A DNA stretch of 64,000 nucleotides, taken from Pseudocitrobacter corydidari (GTDB taxonomy: Bacteria > Pseudomonadota > Gammaproteobacteria > Enterobacterales > Enterobacteriaceae). The first letter of the stretch is position 1. Each line of letters begins with the position of its first letter. The stretch is from assembly GCF_021172065.1 (NCBI RefSeq), contig NZ_CP087880.1, positions 3,510,583-3,574,582 of the forward strand, read 5' to 3'. Shown here in pieces: positions 1 through 7,695 of the stretch. A model generated the notes under the pieces. That model had not been told where the DNA came from. It was given only the letters and a program-made list of their open reading frames with translations, and made no database searches. Position numbers and translations under genes: made by a program.

Positions 1-792
1 GCGGCGGGCGTGGTGACGAAAATCGGTAAAGACGTGAAACATGTCAGCGTGGGCGATCGGGTGGTTTACGCGCAGTCTGCGCTGGGTGCCTATAGCGCAG
101 TGCATAACGTGGCGGAAGATAAGGTCGCGATTTTACCAGATGCTATCTCCTTTGAGCAGGCGGCGGCATCGTTCCTCAAAGGGCTGACGGTGTTTTATCT
201 GCTGCGCAAAACCTATGAAATTCAACCGGACGAGCCGTTCCTGTTCCATGCCGCAGCGGGCGGCGTAGGGTTGATTGCCTGCCAGTGGGCGAAAGCGCTG
301 GGCGCGAAGCTTATTGGTACCGTTGGCAGCGCGGAGAAAGGCAAACGTGCGCTGGAGGCCGGTGCATGGCAGGTGATTAACTATCGCGATGAGAATATTG
401 TCGAGCGCGTGAAAGAGATTACCGGCGGTAAGAAAGTGCGCGTGGTGTATGACTCGGTCGGGAAAGATACCTGGGAAGCGTCGCTGGATTGCCTGCAACG
501 TCGCGGGTTGATGGTGAGCTTCGGCAATTCCTCCGGGCCAGTCACGGGCGTAAACCTGGGTATTCTCAACCAGAAAGGTTCACTATACGTGACCCGCCCT
601 TCCCTGTATGGCTACGTGACAACGCGCGAAGAGTTGCAGGAAGCAAGCAATGAGCTGTTCTCGTTGATTGCCAGCGGCGTGATTAAAGTGGATGTGGCAG
701 AGAAACAGAAGTTTGCGCTGACCGATGCGAAGCATGCGCATGAGGTGCTTGAGAGCCGGGCGACACAGGGTTCGAGCCTGTTAATCCCCTAG
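1..792 (+). CDS. qor: Quinone oxidoreductase (NADPH), 5'-truncated by window edge
   Basis: Zinc-independent medium-chain dehydrogenase/reductase that reduces quinones with NADPH in the cytosol. The reading frame is open from base 1 and encodes the last 263 residues. E. coli Qor is 327 aa, so about 64 N-terminal residues lie outside the window. The Rossmann nucleotide-binding segment AAAGGVGLIA and the conserved C-terminus ATQGSSLLIP are visible. An intrinsic terminator follows the stop. In E. coli qor also neighbours pspG and dusA, which agrees with the context here. The GTG at base 10 is internal, not a start. Confidence 0.96.
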   Translation, partial: AAGVVTKIGKDVKHVSVGDRVVYAQSALGAYSAVHNVAEDKVAILPDAISFEQAAASFLKGLTVFYLLRKTYEIQPDEPFLFHAAAGGVGLIACQWAKALGAKLIGTVGSAEKGKRALEAGAWQVINYRDENIVERVKEITGGKKVRVVYDSVGKDTWEASLDCLQRRGLMVSFGNSSGPVTGVNLGILNQKGSLYVTRPSLYGYVTTREELQEASNELFSLIASGVIKVDVAEKQKFALTDAKHAHEVLESRATQGSSLLIP

Positions 793-800
793 AAAAGCTT

Positions 801-834
801 AGGGCTTCCACATGGGAAGCCCTTACTTTTTTTA
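801..834 (+). terminator. Rho-independent terminator of qor
   Basis: Inverted repeat AGGGCTTCC (801-809) / GGAAGCCCT (815-823) followed by a T-rich run (826-833), directly after the qor stop codon. The remaining stretch to pspG (835-957) shows nothing else recognisable. Confidence 0.85.
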
Positions 835-957
835 GTTCGGCTGTATGTAGGGTACAGCTCGATGAATTCGTTAACGGCGCAATAGTGACAGATTTATTAC
901 GCGAAACCTATGCCGTTTTATGCAAAATTTCTATTGTGTGACGAACCCCTCAATACC

Positions 958-1200
958 TTAGTAACGCCAACGGTTATTACTCCGATACTCGGGAATCTTT
1001 GGCGTTTTAATCGCCCGAATCACCCATACCACGGCAATCGCCAGCAGCAACCAGGGCAGCAATTTAAACACCAGTGCGAACAAGCCGCCGACAAACATCA
1101 GCGCCGTGGCGACGAAAAGCGCGGCAATAATGCCCAGCAGTGAAACGCCCGTAACCAGCAGCATCACAAAAAATCCAATCACAAACAGCAGCTCAAACAT
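958..1200 (-). CDS. pspG: Phage shock protein G
   Basis: Small inner-membrane protein of the phage-shock response, which helps maintain the proton-motive force under envelope stress. The 80 aa product has the family length and is almost entirely hydrophobic, with segments at about 3-22, 25-45 and 48-64, followed by a basic tail ending NNRWRY as in E. coli. It is outside the pspABC cluster, as is usual, and carries its own sigma-54-type promoter upstream. That predicts control by PspF. It reads towards the qor terminator. Confidence 0.95.
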   Translation of the reverse strand: MFELLFVIGFFVMLLVTGVSLLGIIAALFVATALMFVGGLFALVFKLLPWLLLAIAVVWVIRAIKTPKIPEYRSNNRWRY

Positions 1201-1239
1201 GGCTCTCTCCCAAAGATATCGTCATTCTCTTCTGGATAT

Positions 1240-1255
1240 TACAAGAATCATGCCA
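1240..1255 (-). promoter_or_regulatory. Sigma-54 promoter of pspG
   Basis: On the minus strand TGGCATGATTCTTGTA fits the -24/-12 pattern (TGGCA, 5-nt spacer, TTGT). It lies about 40 nt upstream of the pspG start. PspF enhancer sites further upstream were not resolved. Confidence 0.75.
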
Positions 1256-1275
1256 AAGTTAAATTATTGATATTC

Positions 1276-1307
1276 AATAAAAACGCCCGACAACTACGTG
1301 CCGGGCG
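1276..1307 (-). terminator. Terminator of dusA
   Basis: Read on the minus strand, a CGCCCGGC/GTCGGGCG-type hairpin (bases 1283-1307) is followed by a T tract (A-run at 1279-1283 on the plus strand), about 30 nt after the dusA stop. Confidence 0.75.
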
Positions 1308-1337
1308 TGGTGAATTTGACCAGTTTTTAGTGAAATT

Positions 1338-2333
1338 TTAACGCTTGTCGGCAACCAGCTTCAGCGCGTGCTCCAGCACGTTGATATCCGCACCGGCTTT
1401 GTGGGCGTTCTCGCTCAGGTAGCGACGCCACTGACGTGCGCCCGGAATGCCCTGGAACAAGCCCAGCATATGACGCGTCACGTGGCCCAGATAGGTGCCG
1501 TTACTCAGTTCACGTTCGATGTAGGGGTACATTGCGCGCACCACCGCAACCGGGTCAGTATCCGCGCCTTCGACACCAAAGATTTCGCGATCGACCGTCG
1601 CCAGAATACCGGGGTTCTGATACGCCTCGCGCCCGACCATGACGCCATCCATATGTTGCAGATGGGTTTTCGCCTCTTCCAGCGATTTAATGCCGCCGTT
1701 GATCGACATCGTCAGGTGCGGGAAGTCACGCTTCAGTTGATACACGCGCGGGTAATCCAGCGGCGGAATTTCGCGGTTCTCTTTTGGGCTGAGGCCAGAG
1801 AGCCAGGCTTTGCGCGCATGGATGATAAACATCTCGCACTCGCCGCGCCCGGCCACCGTATTGATAAAGTCGCAGAGGAACTCGTAGCTATCCTGGTCAT
1901 CGATGCCGATACGGGTTTTCACCGTGACGGGAATCGATACCACATCGCGCATCGCTTTTACGCAGTCCGCCACCAGTTGGGCATTGCCCATCAGACAGGC
2001 ACCGAACATCCCGTTCTGTACACGATCGGACGGGCAGCCAACGTTGAGGTTAATCTCGTCATAGCCGCGTTCTTCCGCCAGTTTCGCACATTGCGCCAGC
2101 GCCGCCGGATCGCTACCGCCAAGCTGCAATGCGACCGGATGTTCTTCTTCGCTGTAGGCCAGGTAGTCGCCCTTACCGTGAATAATCGCTCCGGTGGTGA
2201 CCATTTCCGTGTACAGCAGCGTGTGGCGCGACAACTGGCGCAGGAAATAGCGGCAGTGTCTGTCGGTCCAGTCGAGCATCGGCGCGATGGAAAAACGGTG
2301 TGCAGGGAAAACGGTGGACGAAGATTCTGGCAT
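1338..2333 (-). CDS. dusA: tRNA-dihydrouridine(20/20a) synthase
   Basis: FMN-dependent enzyme that reduces uridine 20/20a in the tRNA D-loop using NADPH. The 331 aa protein is of family length. The FMN-barrel start [14 protein letters not shown] (residues 15-28), the catalytic cysteine in [12 protein letters not shown] (Cys100) and the phosphate-binding MSINGGI and [12 protein letters not shown] segments are all present. It is monocistronic with its own terminator. The dusA 5' end is a known integration target for mobile elements. Here the gene is intact and nothing is inserted at its start, where a REP pair follows. Confidence 0.97.
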   Translation of the reverse strand: MPESSSTVFPAHRFSIAPMLDWTDRHCRYFLRQLSRHTLLYTEMVTTGAIIHGKGDYLAYSEEEHPVALQLGGSDPAALAQCAKLAEERGYDEINLNVGCPSDRVQNGMFGACLMGNAQLVADCVKAMRDVVSIPVTVKTRIGIDDQDSYEFLCDFINTVAGRGECEMFIIHARKAWLSGLSPKENREIPPLDYPRVYQLKRDFPHLTMSINGGIKSLEEAKTHLQHMDGVMVGREAYQNPGILATVDREIFGVEGADTDPVAVVRAMYPYIERELSNGTYLGHVTRHMLGLFQGIPGARQWRRYLSENAHKAGADINVLEHALKLVADKR

Positions 2334-2435
2334 GGCGATTTATTAAGCATTCTGAAAAAGGGGCGCTACTATAGCACAAAGCAAAAGCGGTGAGGCAAGG
2401 TTGCGATGGTGTATCGGCGGTGGGTGCGGGGAATC

Positions 2436-2508
2436 GCCCGGAGCGCTGCGCTTGCCGGGCCTACGGTGGCATCTGGCTGGTAGGCCGGATAAGCGTAGCG
2501 CATCCGGC
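2436..2508. repeat. REP pair (BIME) between the TraF-like gene and dusA
   Basis: Two REP-like palindromes in opposite orientation: GCCCGGAGCGCTGCGCTTGC... at 2436-2464, and a GTAGGCCGGATAAG...CATCCGGC unit at 2480-2508. They lie between two minus-strand genes, 8 nt downstream of the TraF-like stop. Confidence 0.85.
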
Positions 2509-2515
2509 AACAGGC

Positions 2516-3826
2516 TCAGAACGTGACGCTTAACTGCGCGCCAGCCCCCCAGGTTTCATCTTCACCCACCAACCCCATCAAATCGACATGCACGCGGTTA
2601 AACGGCGCGAAACCGACACCACCAGTGAAGACATTACTGTCGTTATTCTTCACATCCGCGCGATAACCGGCGCGCACGGCAAGCCAGTCCAGCGGGCGAA
2701 CTTCCGCCCCGACGCCAACATACTGCGAGTTATCCTCGCTTTTAAACCCTTTCGTTTCGGTCAAATCGCCATCGGCACTCAGCGTCACCAAATCGTTGTG
2801 CCACGCCACTCCAGCGGTTACCAACGGGCGGATCTGGTAGGTATCTTTATAGTTAGTGGTCACGCCCGTTTCACCATTGGTGATAAAGACATCTTTGGTG
2901 TCGATATCCCTGGAAATCAGGTTTTGTCCGCTCACGCCCACCGTCCAGTTCTCGCCAAAGTCGGCCGCAATACCGGCATCGACGTTAAAGCCAGTGTCAT
3001 CGTTGCGGTAGCGGCTGCTGTTCCAGTCGCTGCTGTCATAGTTGTAGATAGAGGTGGTGTAGTTATAGAGCCAGGTTTTTTGCAGCTTTGGCGTGATGCC
3101 GACCGAAACGGGCACATCGCCCAGCTCAAACTGCCGCGCCACCGCGACGCCGTAGTCAGAGACAATTGCTACGCGCCCTGAAGCTGTTGAATTAAGGTGT
3201 TTGGTGATTTCATCCGAGCCCCCCACCACGGCTTTTCCAGCCTCAGCGATCGCCGTCGCCTGGCTGCCTTCGATGCCACGCAGATAATCGATATCGCCCT
3301 GATCAATAGCAGAACTCACCCGCCCATGAGCATAGGCTTTGGTGACAAACGCCACCGACAGCACGTCGTTTGGAATACTGACGGCAATCCCTGCGCCTCC
3401 GCTGGCGCGCGCGGTTTTGCCCTTCAGATAGTCCAGCTCGCTCGCCAGATCGCCCGCAGCCCCCTGAAACTGCCCCAACGTACCCTGTGGATCCAGCAAG
3501 ATATCATGCAAGGTTAAATCGTTAAGGACGCCGCGATAGTTATTAACTTTGTCGTTAATGTCGTCGATTTCATCCTGAAGATTGTCTTTGTCGGTGATTT
3601 GCGCGCCCACGGCAGGAAGAATCACCGTAATGTCATCGTCCGGTTTGGCTTTCGCCAACAACGCCGGGTTGATCAGCACGCCGCTGCCGTAATTTGCCGA
3701 CGCCACGCCGGTGCCCCCCATCGCATCATTTCGCGCTTCTGACCAGGTGTTGGCGGCATGCGCCTGATTTGCCATAAACAAAGACGCCGTCAAAGGAATA
3801 AGCGAATATTTAATGTTTATTTTCAC
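2516..3826 (-). CDS. TraF-family (TraF_2-like) outer-membrane beta-barrel protein
   Basis: Resembles the chromosomal 'conjugal transfer TraF' family of predicted outer-membrane proteins related in style to FadL/OmpP1 porins; function unknown. The GTG start (3826) gives 436 aa with a normal Sec signal peptide, MKINIKYSLIPLTASLF... cut after ANQAHA. An ATG at 3862 would add 12 residues before an already complete signal, and neither start has a strong Shine-Dalgarno. The mature part begins NTWSEARNDAMGGTGVASAN, typical of FadL-like barrels. It has a helical stretch rich in D, N and L (about 80-120) and ends in an aromatic residue (LSVTF), as barrels do. No other transfer gene is nearby. It has no counterpart at this place in E. 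coli K-12. Confidence 0.75.
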   Translation of the reverse strand: MKINIKYSLIPLTASLFMANQAHAANTWSEARNDAMGGTGVASANYGSGVLINPALLAKAKPDDDITVILPAVGAQITDKDNLQDEIDDINDKVNNYRGVLNDLTLHDILLDPQGTLGQFQGAAGDLASELDYLKGKTARASGGAGIAVSIPNDVLSVAFVTKAYAHGRVSSAIDQGDIDYLRGIEGSQATAIAEAGKAVVGGSDEITKHLNSTASGRVAIVSDYGVAVARQFELGDVPVSVGITPKLQKTWLYNYTTSIYNYDSSDWNSSRYRNDDTGFNVDAGIAADFGENWTVGVSGQNLISRDIDTKDVFITNGETGVTTNYKDTYQIRPLVTAGVAWHNDLVTLSADGDLTETKGFKSEDNSQYVGVGAEVRPLDWLAVRAGYRADVKNNDSNVFTGGVGFAPFNRVHVDLMGLVGEDETWGAGAQLSVTF

Positions 3827-4139
3827 AGTTGTACCGTTTGTTTGCAGGTGAAAACGCCCCATGCAGAAAACGCATAAGGGTGAACTATTGCTGTGAAAAG
3901 TTGGTATTAAGTGAGAAAAAACAGGATATATCAGGCTTTTCGCCTTATCGTTATTATTAGCTTTATACTTCCTATTTATAGATGAGCGGCACCGCGCTTC
4001 CCAGCATTTATGCCTTTCAATCAGGCTAAAGGGTGCGCTTTAAGATTTACCTCAGGTAGGCGATTATTCAGGCACTCGGTGTTTTTGCCATAACATGGTA
4101 AAGTAGAGGTCTATTTCCCCCGTAGCGCGAGGACGCAAA

Positions 4140-4655
4140 ATGGATAAGACCACTTCGCAAGATATGTTGGCGCAGGCTGAAAAGCTCTGTGCGCAGCGCG
4201 GCGTGCGCCTGACTCCACAGCGTCTGGAAGTGCTACGTCTGTTGAGCCTGCAACAAGGTGCCATCAGCGCGTACGATCTTCTCGATTTATTACGCGTGAA
4301 AGAGCCGCAGGCCAAGCCGCCTACCGTTTATCGCGCGCTGGAATTCTTACTTGAGCAGGGGTTTGTGCATAAGGTGGAATCCACCAACAGCTATGTGCTG
4401 TGCCATCTTTTTGATCAACCTACGCATACATCGGCGATGTTTATCTGCGATCGCTGCGGCGTGGTGAAGGAAGAGTGTGCGGAAGGCGTGGAAGATATTA
4501 TGCATATGGTCGCGGCACGAATGGGCTTTGCGTTACGCCATAATGTGATTGAAGCGCACGGCTTATGCGCAGAATGTGTGGAAGTAGAGGCATGCAGTTC
4601 ACACGAGCATTGCCACCACGACCACACGATTCAGATCAAGAAAAAGGCACGGTAA
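4140..4655 (+). CDS. zur: Zinc uptake regulator Zur (Fur family)
   Basis: Zinc-responsive repressor of znuABC and other zinc-scavenging genes. The 171 aa product is identical in length to E. coli Zur. The N-terminal winged helix (about 20-80) includes RLTPQRLEVL and PPTVYRALEFL. The metal ligands are visible: Cys88, His96, the structural-zinc pair Cys103/Cys106 (CDRC), and Cys143/Cys146 (CAEC). The His/Cys-rich tail HEHCHHDH ends in a basic KKKAR. A GAGGA Shine-Dalgarno precedes the ATG by 7 nt. The 310 bases upstream (3827-4139), between this gene and the divergent TraF-like gene, are AT-rich with no feature I can name. Confidence 0.97.
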   Translation: MDKTTSQDMLAQAEKLCAQRGVRLTPQRLEVLRLLSLQQGAISAYDLLDLLRVKEPQAKPPTVYRALEFLLEQGFVHKVESTNSYVLCHLFDQPTHTSAMFICDRCGVVKEECAEGVEDIMHMVAARMGFALRHNVIEAHGLCAECVEVEACSSHEHCHHDHTIQIKKKAR

Positions 4656-4734
4656 TTCGAGGGTTGGCACGTCCTTGTACCAGCGGGCAGGATACGCTTA
4701 TTGAGGGGAGTTAAGCGTTACGCTGTTAGCGAGA

Positions 4735-4944
4735 CTACCAACGGTAGTCGTTATGGGTTTCCCAATCGCTAACTTCTTTCTCTGCCTGGTCTTTAGCATA
4801 TCCATAACGTTCCTGGATTTTACCGACCAGCTGATCGCGTTTACCTTCGATAACGGTCATGTCATCGTCGGTCAGTTTGCCCCATTTCTCTTTCGCTTTA
4901 CCTTTGAACTGTTTCCAGTTACCGCTGAGTTCGTCTTTGTTCAT
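4735..4944 (-). CDS. yjbJ: CsbD-family stress-response protein YjbJ
   Basis: Small hydrophilic general-stress protein of the CsbD family; its molecular role is not established. The 69 aa product starts MNKDELSGNWKQFKGKAKE and carries the family core GKLTDDDMTVIEGKRDQLVGKIQ. I chose the second of two tandem ATG codons because the AAGGAG ribosome site is then at a normal distance (about 6 nt); the upstream ATG would be only 3 nt from it. In E. coli the homologue is abundant in stationary phase. Confidence 0.95.
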   Translation of the reverse strand: MNKDELSGNWKQFKGKAKEKWGKLTDDDMTVIEGKRDQLVGKIQERYGYAKDQAEKEVSDWETHNDYRW

Positions 4945-5081
4945 CATCAGCTCCTTATCATTCGATCATGGATGAGATATCACTTCGTCCTTCGGCGTTC
5001 ATTTCTGCTGAACGTGATAATAAGTGTAGAAGAGGATATCGCTGACAATTCACTATTCAGAATCTTTAACCATCCACGCCG

Positions 5082-6410
5082 TTATGTCTGTGGTGAAAAC
5101 CAGGTGCCTTTTTGCCAGTGACGACGCCAGATAACCGCCAGCGACAGGCCACGCAGCGCAAGGAATACCGCCAGCGCCAGCCATAAACCGTGGTTGCCCA
5201 ATACCGGCACCGTCAGCAGCGTTAAGGCGAACCCAGCGGCTGCAATGGCCATGCTGTTACGCATTTCCGCCCCGCGCGTCGCACCAATAAACATGCCATC
5301 CAGCAGATAACACCAGACGCCAATCACCGGCAATACGGCCTGCCAGAGCACATAGCGATCGGCAAGCTGCTGCAACGATGGCAGCGACGTCAGCATCGCC
5401 ACAATATGACCGCCAGCCACCGCGTACACCAGCGCAAACGCCAGCGCCACAATGCCTGCCTGTCGACAGGCCGCGCGCCAGACCTGCTGCAACTGGCTGT
5501 CATCACGCGCACCGTAAGCCTGCCCGGAGTGCGCTTCTACGGCATAGGCAAAGCCATCGAGTGCGTAGGCGGTGAAGGTGAGCATGGTCATCAGTACCGC
5601 ATTGACCGCCACCACATCGCTGCCCAGCCGAGCGCCAAATACGGTTAATGCGCCAAAGCAGAGCTGAAGCAATAGCGAGCGCAGCATAATGTCGCGATTG
5701 AGTGCCAGCAGGCTGCGCATATTTCCGCGCCAGGCCGTCTTCAGCATGTCAGTTGTAATACCGCGCAGCACCAGCACCTTACGCGCCATCAGCAGGCCAA
5801 TGAGCATCGTGGCATATTCGGAAATCACCGTCGCCAGCGCCGCCCCCTGCACGTTCATATGCAGGCCCATCACCAGCCACAGGTCGAGGACAATGTTCAG
5901 GACGTTGCCGACGATCAGCAAAATTACCGGCGCACGCGCGTACTGAACGCCGAGCAGCCAGCCCAGCAGCACCAGGTTCGCCAGCGAGGCGGGCGCGCTT
6001 AACCAGCGAATTTCAAGGAAGCGCCGCGCCTGCTCCAGCACTGCATCGCTGCCGCCGACAACGGTGAGCGCCAGATTAATCAGCGGCCCTTTGAAAAGTA
6101 CGATAAGTAACCCAGCCCCCAGCGCCAGCAGCAGCGGTTGCACCAGCGCGCGCGCAAGCCGGAGGGGATCTTTCGCGCCGAAGGCCTGCGCAGTTAAGCC
6201 GGTGGTACTCATACGTAAAAAGAGCAGCAGCATAAACAGGAAGCTGGTTGCCGTTGCGCCAATCGCCACGCCGCCGAGATAGACAGGGCTATCCAGATGA
6301 CCAATCACCGCCGTATCCACCAGCCCCAGCAGGGGAACCGTGATATTGGAGAAAATCATGGGGAGGGCGAGACGCCATAATGCCTTGTCGGCAGCCGTGA
6401 AGAGCGACAT
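5082..6410 (-). CDS. dinF: MATE-family efflux protein DinF (SOS-induced)
   Basis: Multidrug and toxin extrusion transporter of the inner membrane, cotranscribed with lexA and so damage-inducible. From the start used here it is 442 aa with about 12 hydrophobic segments and the MATE pattern PMIFSNITVPLLGLVDTAVIGHL near the N-terminus. The longest reading frame begins at 6452, but that ATG lies in the loop of a perfect hairpin after lexA, and E. coli homology begins near residue 15. I therefore prefer the MSLFTAADKALW start at 6410. It lies 68 bp downstream of lexA on the same strand. Confidence 0.93.
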   Translation of the reverse strand: MSLFTAADKALWRLALPMIFSNITVPLLGLVDTAVIGHLDSPVYLGGVAIGATATSFLFMLLLFLRMSTTGLTAQAFGAKDPLRLARALVQPLLLALGAGLLIVLFKGPLINLALTVVGGSDAVLEQARRFLEIRWLSAPASLANLVLLGWLLGVQYARAPVILLIVGNVLNIVLDLWLVMGLHMNVQGAALATVISEYATMLIGLLMARKVLVLRGITTDMLKTAWRGNMRSLLALNRDIMLRSLLLQLCFGALTVFGARLGSDVVAVNAVLMTMLTFTAYALDGFAYAVEAHSGQAYGARDDSQLQQVWRAACRQAGIVALAFALVYAVAGGHIVAMLTSLPSLQQLADRYVLWQAVLPVIGVWCYLLDGMFIGATRGAEMRNSMAIAAAGFALTLLTVPVLGNHGLWLALAVFLALRGLSLAVIWRRHWQKGTWFSPQT

Positions 6411-6439
6411 GGTTAGGAACCTGAACAGAAAAGAGAACA

Positions 6440-6466
6440 AACAACGGCGCATGATGCGCCGTTGTT
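6440..6466 (-). terminator. Hairpin between lexA and dinF (attenuator-like)
   Basis: Perfect 13-bp inverted repeat: AACAACGGCGCAT (6440-6452) and ATGCGCCGTTGTT (6454-6466). On the minus strand it is followed by TGTTCTCTTTTCTG, a moderate T-rich tail. It probably gives partial termination after lexA, reducing dinF expression. Confidence 0.65.
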
Positions 6467-6478
6467 ATCGGGAGAGGA

Positions 6479-7087
6479 TTACAGCCATTCGCCGTTGCGG
6501 ATCACGCCAACGGCCAGCCCTTCAATGGAGAAGTTCTGAAGGCGAAGATCGACGATAATCGGGGAAAACTCGCTGTTTTCCGGCAACAGTTCGACGACGT
6601 TGCCCTGTTTTTTCAGGCGTTTTACCGTTACTTCTTCGTCGATGCGCGCGACAACCACCTGGCCGTTACGCACGTCCTGGGTTTTGTGCACCGCGAGCAG
6701 GTCGCCGTCCATAATGCCGATATCTTTCATCGACATACCGCTCACCCGCAGCAGGAAGTCCGCGTTTGGTTTGAACAGTGAAGGATCGACCTGATAGTGG
6801 CCTTCAATGTGCTGCTGCGCCAGCAGCGGCTCACCGGCGGCGACGCGGCCAATCAGCGGCAGGCCGGTTTCTTCTTCTACCAACAGACGAATGCCGCGCG
6901 AGGCACCCGAAACAATTTCAATAACGCCTTTACGCGCCAGCGCTTTCAGATGCTCTTCCGCCGCATTCGGGGAACGGAACCCCAGGCGCTGAGCAATTTC
7001 CGCACGTGTCGGAGGCATGCCCGTTTGGCCGATATGATCTCGAATGAGATCAAACACCTCTTGCTGCCTGGTCGTTAACGCTTTCAT
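6479..7087 (-). CDS. lexA: LexA SOS repressor
   Basis: Represses the SOS regulon and is inactivated by RecA*-stimulated self-cleavage. 202 aa, identical to the E. coli length. The winged-helix DNA-binding domain spans about 1-70 ([43 protein letters not shown]). The Ala-Gly cleavage site is in RVAAGEPLL, the catalytic serine in [11 protein letters not shown] (about residue 119) and the general-base lysine in [10 protein letters not shown] (about 156). Two SOS boxes directly upstream predict autoregulation. dinF follows in the same operon. Confidence 0.98.
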   Translation of the reverse strand: MKALTTRQQEVFDLIRDHIGQTGMPPTRAEIAQRLGFRSPNAAEEHLKALARKGVIEIVSGASRGIRLLVEEETGLPLIGRVAAGEPLLAQQHIEGHYQVDPSLFKPNADFLLRVSGMSMKDIGIMDGDLLAVHKTQDVRNGQVVVARIDEEVTVKRLKKQGNVVELLPENSEFSPIIVDLRLQNFSIEGLAVGVIRNGEWL

Positions 7088-7095
7088 TCCGCCCC

Positions 7096-7111
7096 CTGGG
7101 TGTATATACAG
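7096..7111 (-). promoter_or_regulatory. LexA (SOS) box 1, proximal to lexA
   Basis: Plus strand CTGGGTGTATATACAG, i.e. CTGTATATACACCCAG on the lexA strand. One half-site is perfect and the other deviates. Centre-to-centre distance to box 2 is 21 bp (two helical turns), as in E. coli lexA. Confidence 0.9.
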
Positions 7112-7116
7112 TTATG

Positions 7117-7132
7117 CTGTGAGTATATACAG
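7117..7132 (-). promoter_or_regulatory. LexA (SOS) box 2, distal to lexA
   Basis: Plus strand CTGTGAGTATATACAG, matching CTGT-N8-ACAG on both arms. Together with box 1 it overlaps the presumed lexA promoter and explains negative autoregulation. Confidence 0.93.
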
Positions 7133-7196
7133 TTAACGGCTATTTTGGAACCGCAAAACACACAAAATACAGGAGTTTTCGCAGATTATGCGAGCC

Positions 7197-7565
7197 TCAG
7201 TGGAAATGCGACCACAGCAGCACGGCCCAGGTCATCACCGCGACGAAAATCGCCAGCAATACCGCCGCAGAACCCATATCTTTCGCCCGCCCGGAGAGTT
7301 CGTGATACTCAGAACCAATGCGGTCAACCACCGCTTCCAGCGCACTATTGAGAATTTCCACTATCATCACCAGAAGGACGGAGCTTATCAGCAAGACGCG
7401 GGTAATGGCGTCAACGTCCAGCCAGCAAGCGATGATAATGGCCACAACCGAGGCGACCCCTTCCTGGCGGAATGCGGCTTCGTTTATCCACGCCGCGCGA
7501 AAACCTTTCCAGGAATAACCAGCCGCTTTGATAATTCGGGTGAGTCCAGTGGTATTATTGGCCAT
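7197..7565 (-). CDS. dgkA: Diacylglycerol kinase
   Basis: Small trimeric inner-membrane kinase that phosphorylates diacylglycerol (from membrane-derived oligosaccharide synthesis) to phosphatidic acid. 122 aa with three transmembrane segments (about 35-50, 54-68, 100-118). The family signature EILNSALEAVVDRIG carries the catalytic glutamates (E70 and E77 counting Met). The start is the ATG of MANNTTGLTR; a TTG one codon earlier only lengthens the frame. It is divergent from plsB, another phosphatidate-pathway gene, across a 130-bp gap. Confidence 0.97.
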   Translation of the reverse strand: MANNTTGLTRIIKAAGYSWKGFRAAWINEAAFRQEGVASVVAIIIACWLDVDAITRVLLISSVLLVMIVEILNSALEAVVDRIGSEYHELSGRAKDMGSAAVLLAIFVAVMTWAVLLWSHFH

Positions 7566-7695
7566 CAAATAGAACCTTTTAGCGTTATACGCATCAATGA
7601 CAGTAGCTGTTATCGGCGGTAGAACAGAAATCCTGCTGACTTTCTGATATTCTTGCCGCGCATTTGCATGATTAACCAGAGGCTTTACATCGTTT

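Noticed and set aside
910..1143. 77-codon plus-strand frame opposite pspG
   Set aside because: Shadow of pspG, low-complexity Gln/His-rich product with no support.
2280..2340. Prophage or island integrated at the dusA 5' end
   Set aside because: dusA is intact and the flanking sequence is a REP pair and a single TraF-like gene, with no integrase or attachment duplication.
2516..3826. Remnant of a conjugation system
   Set aside because: Only one TraF-like gene, with a full-length frame, and no other transfer or relaxase gene within the window.
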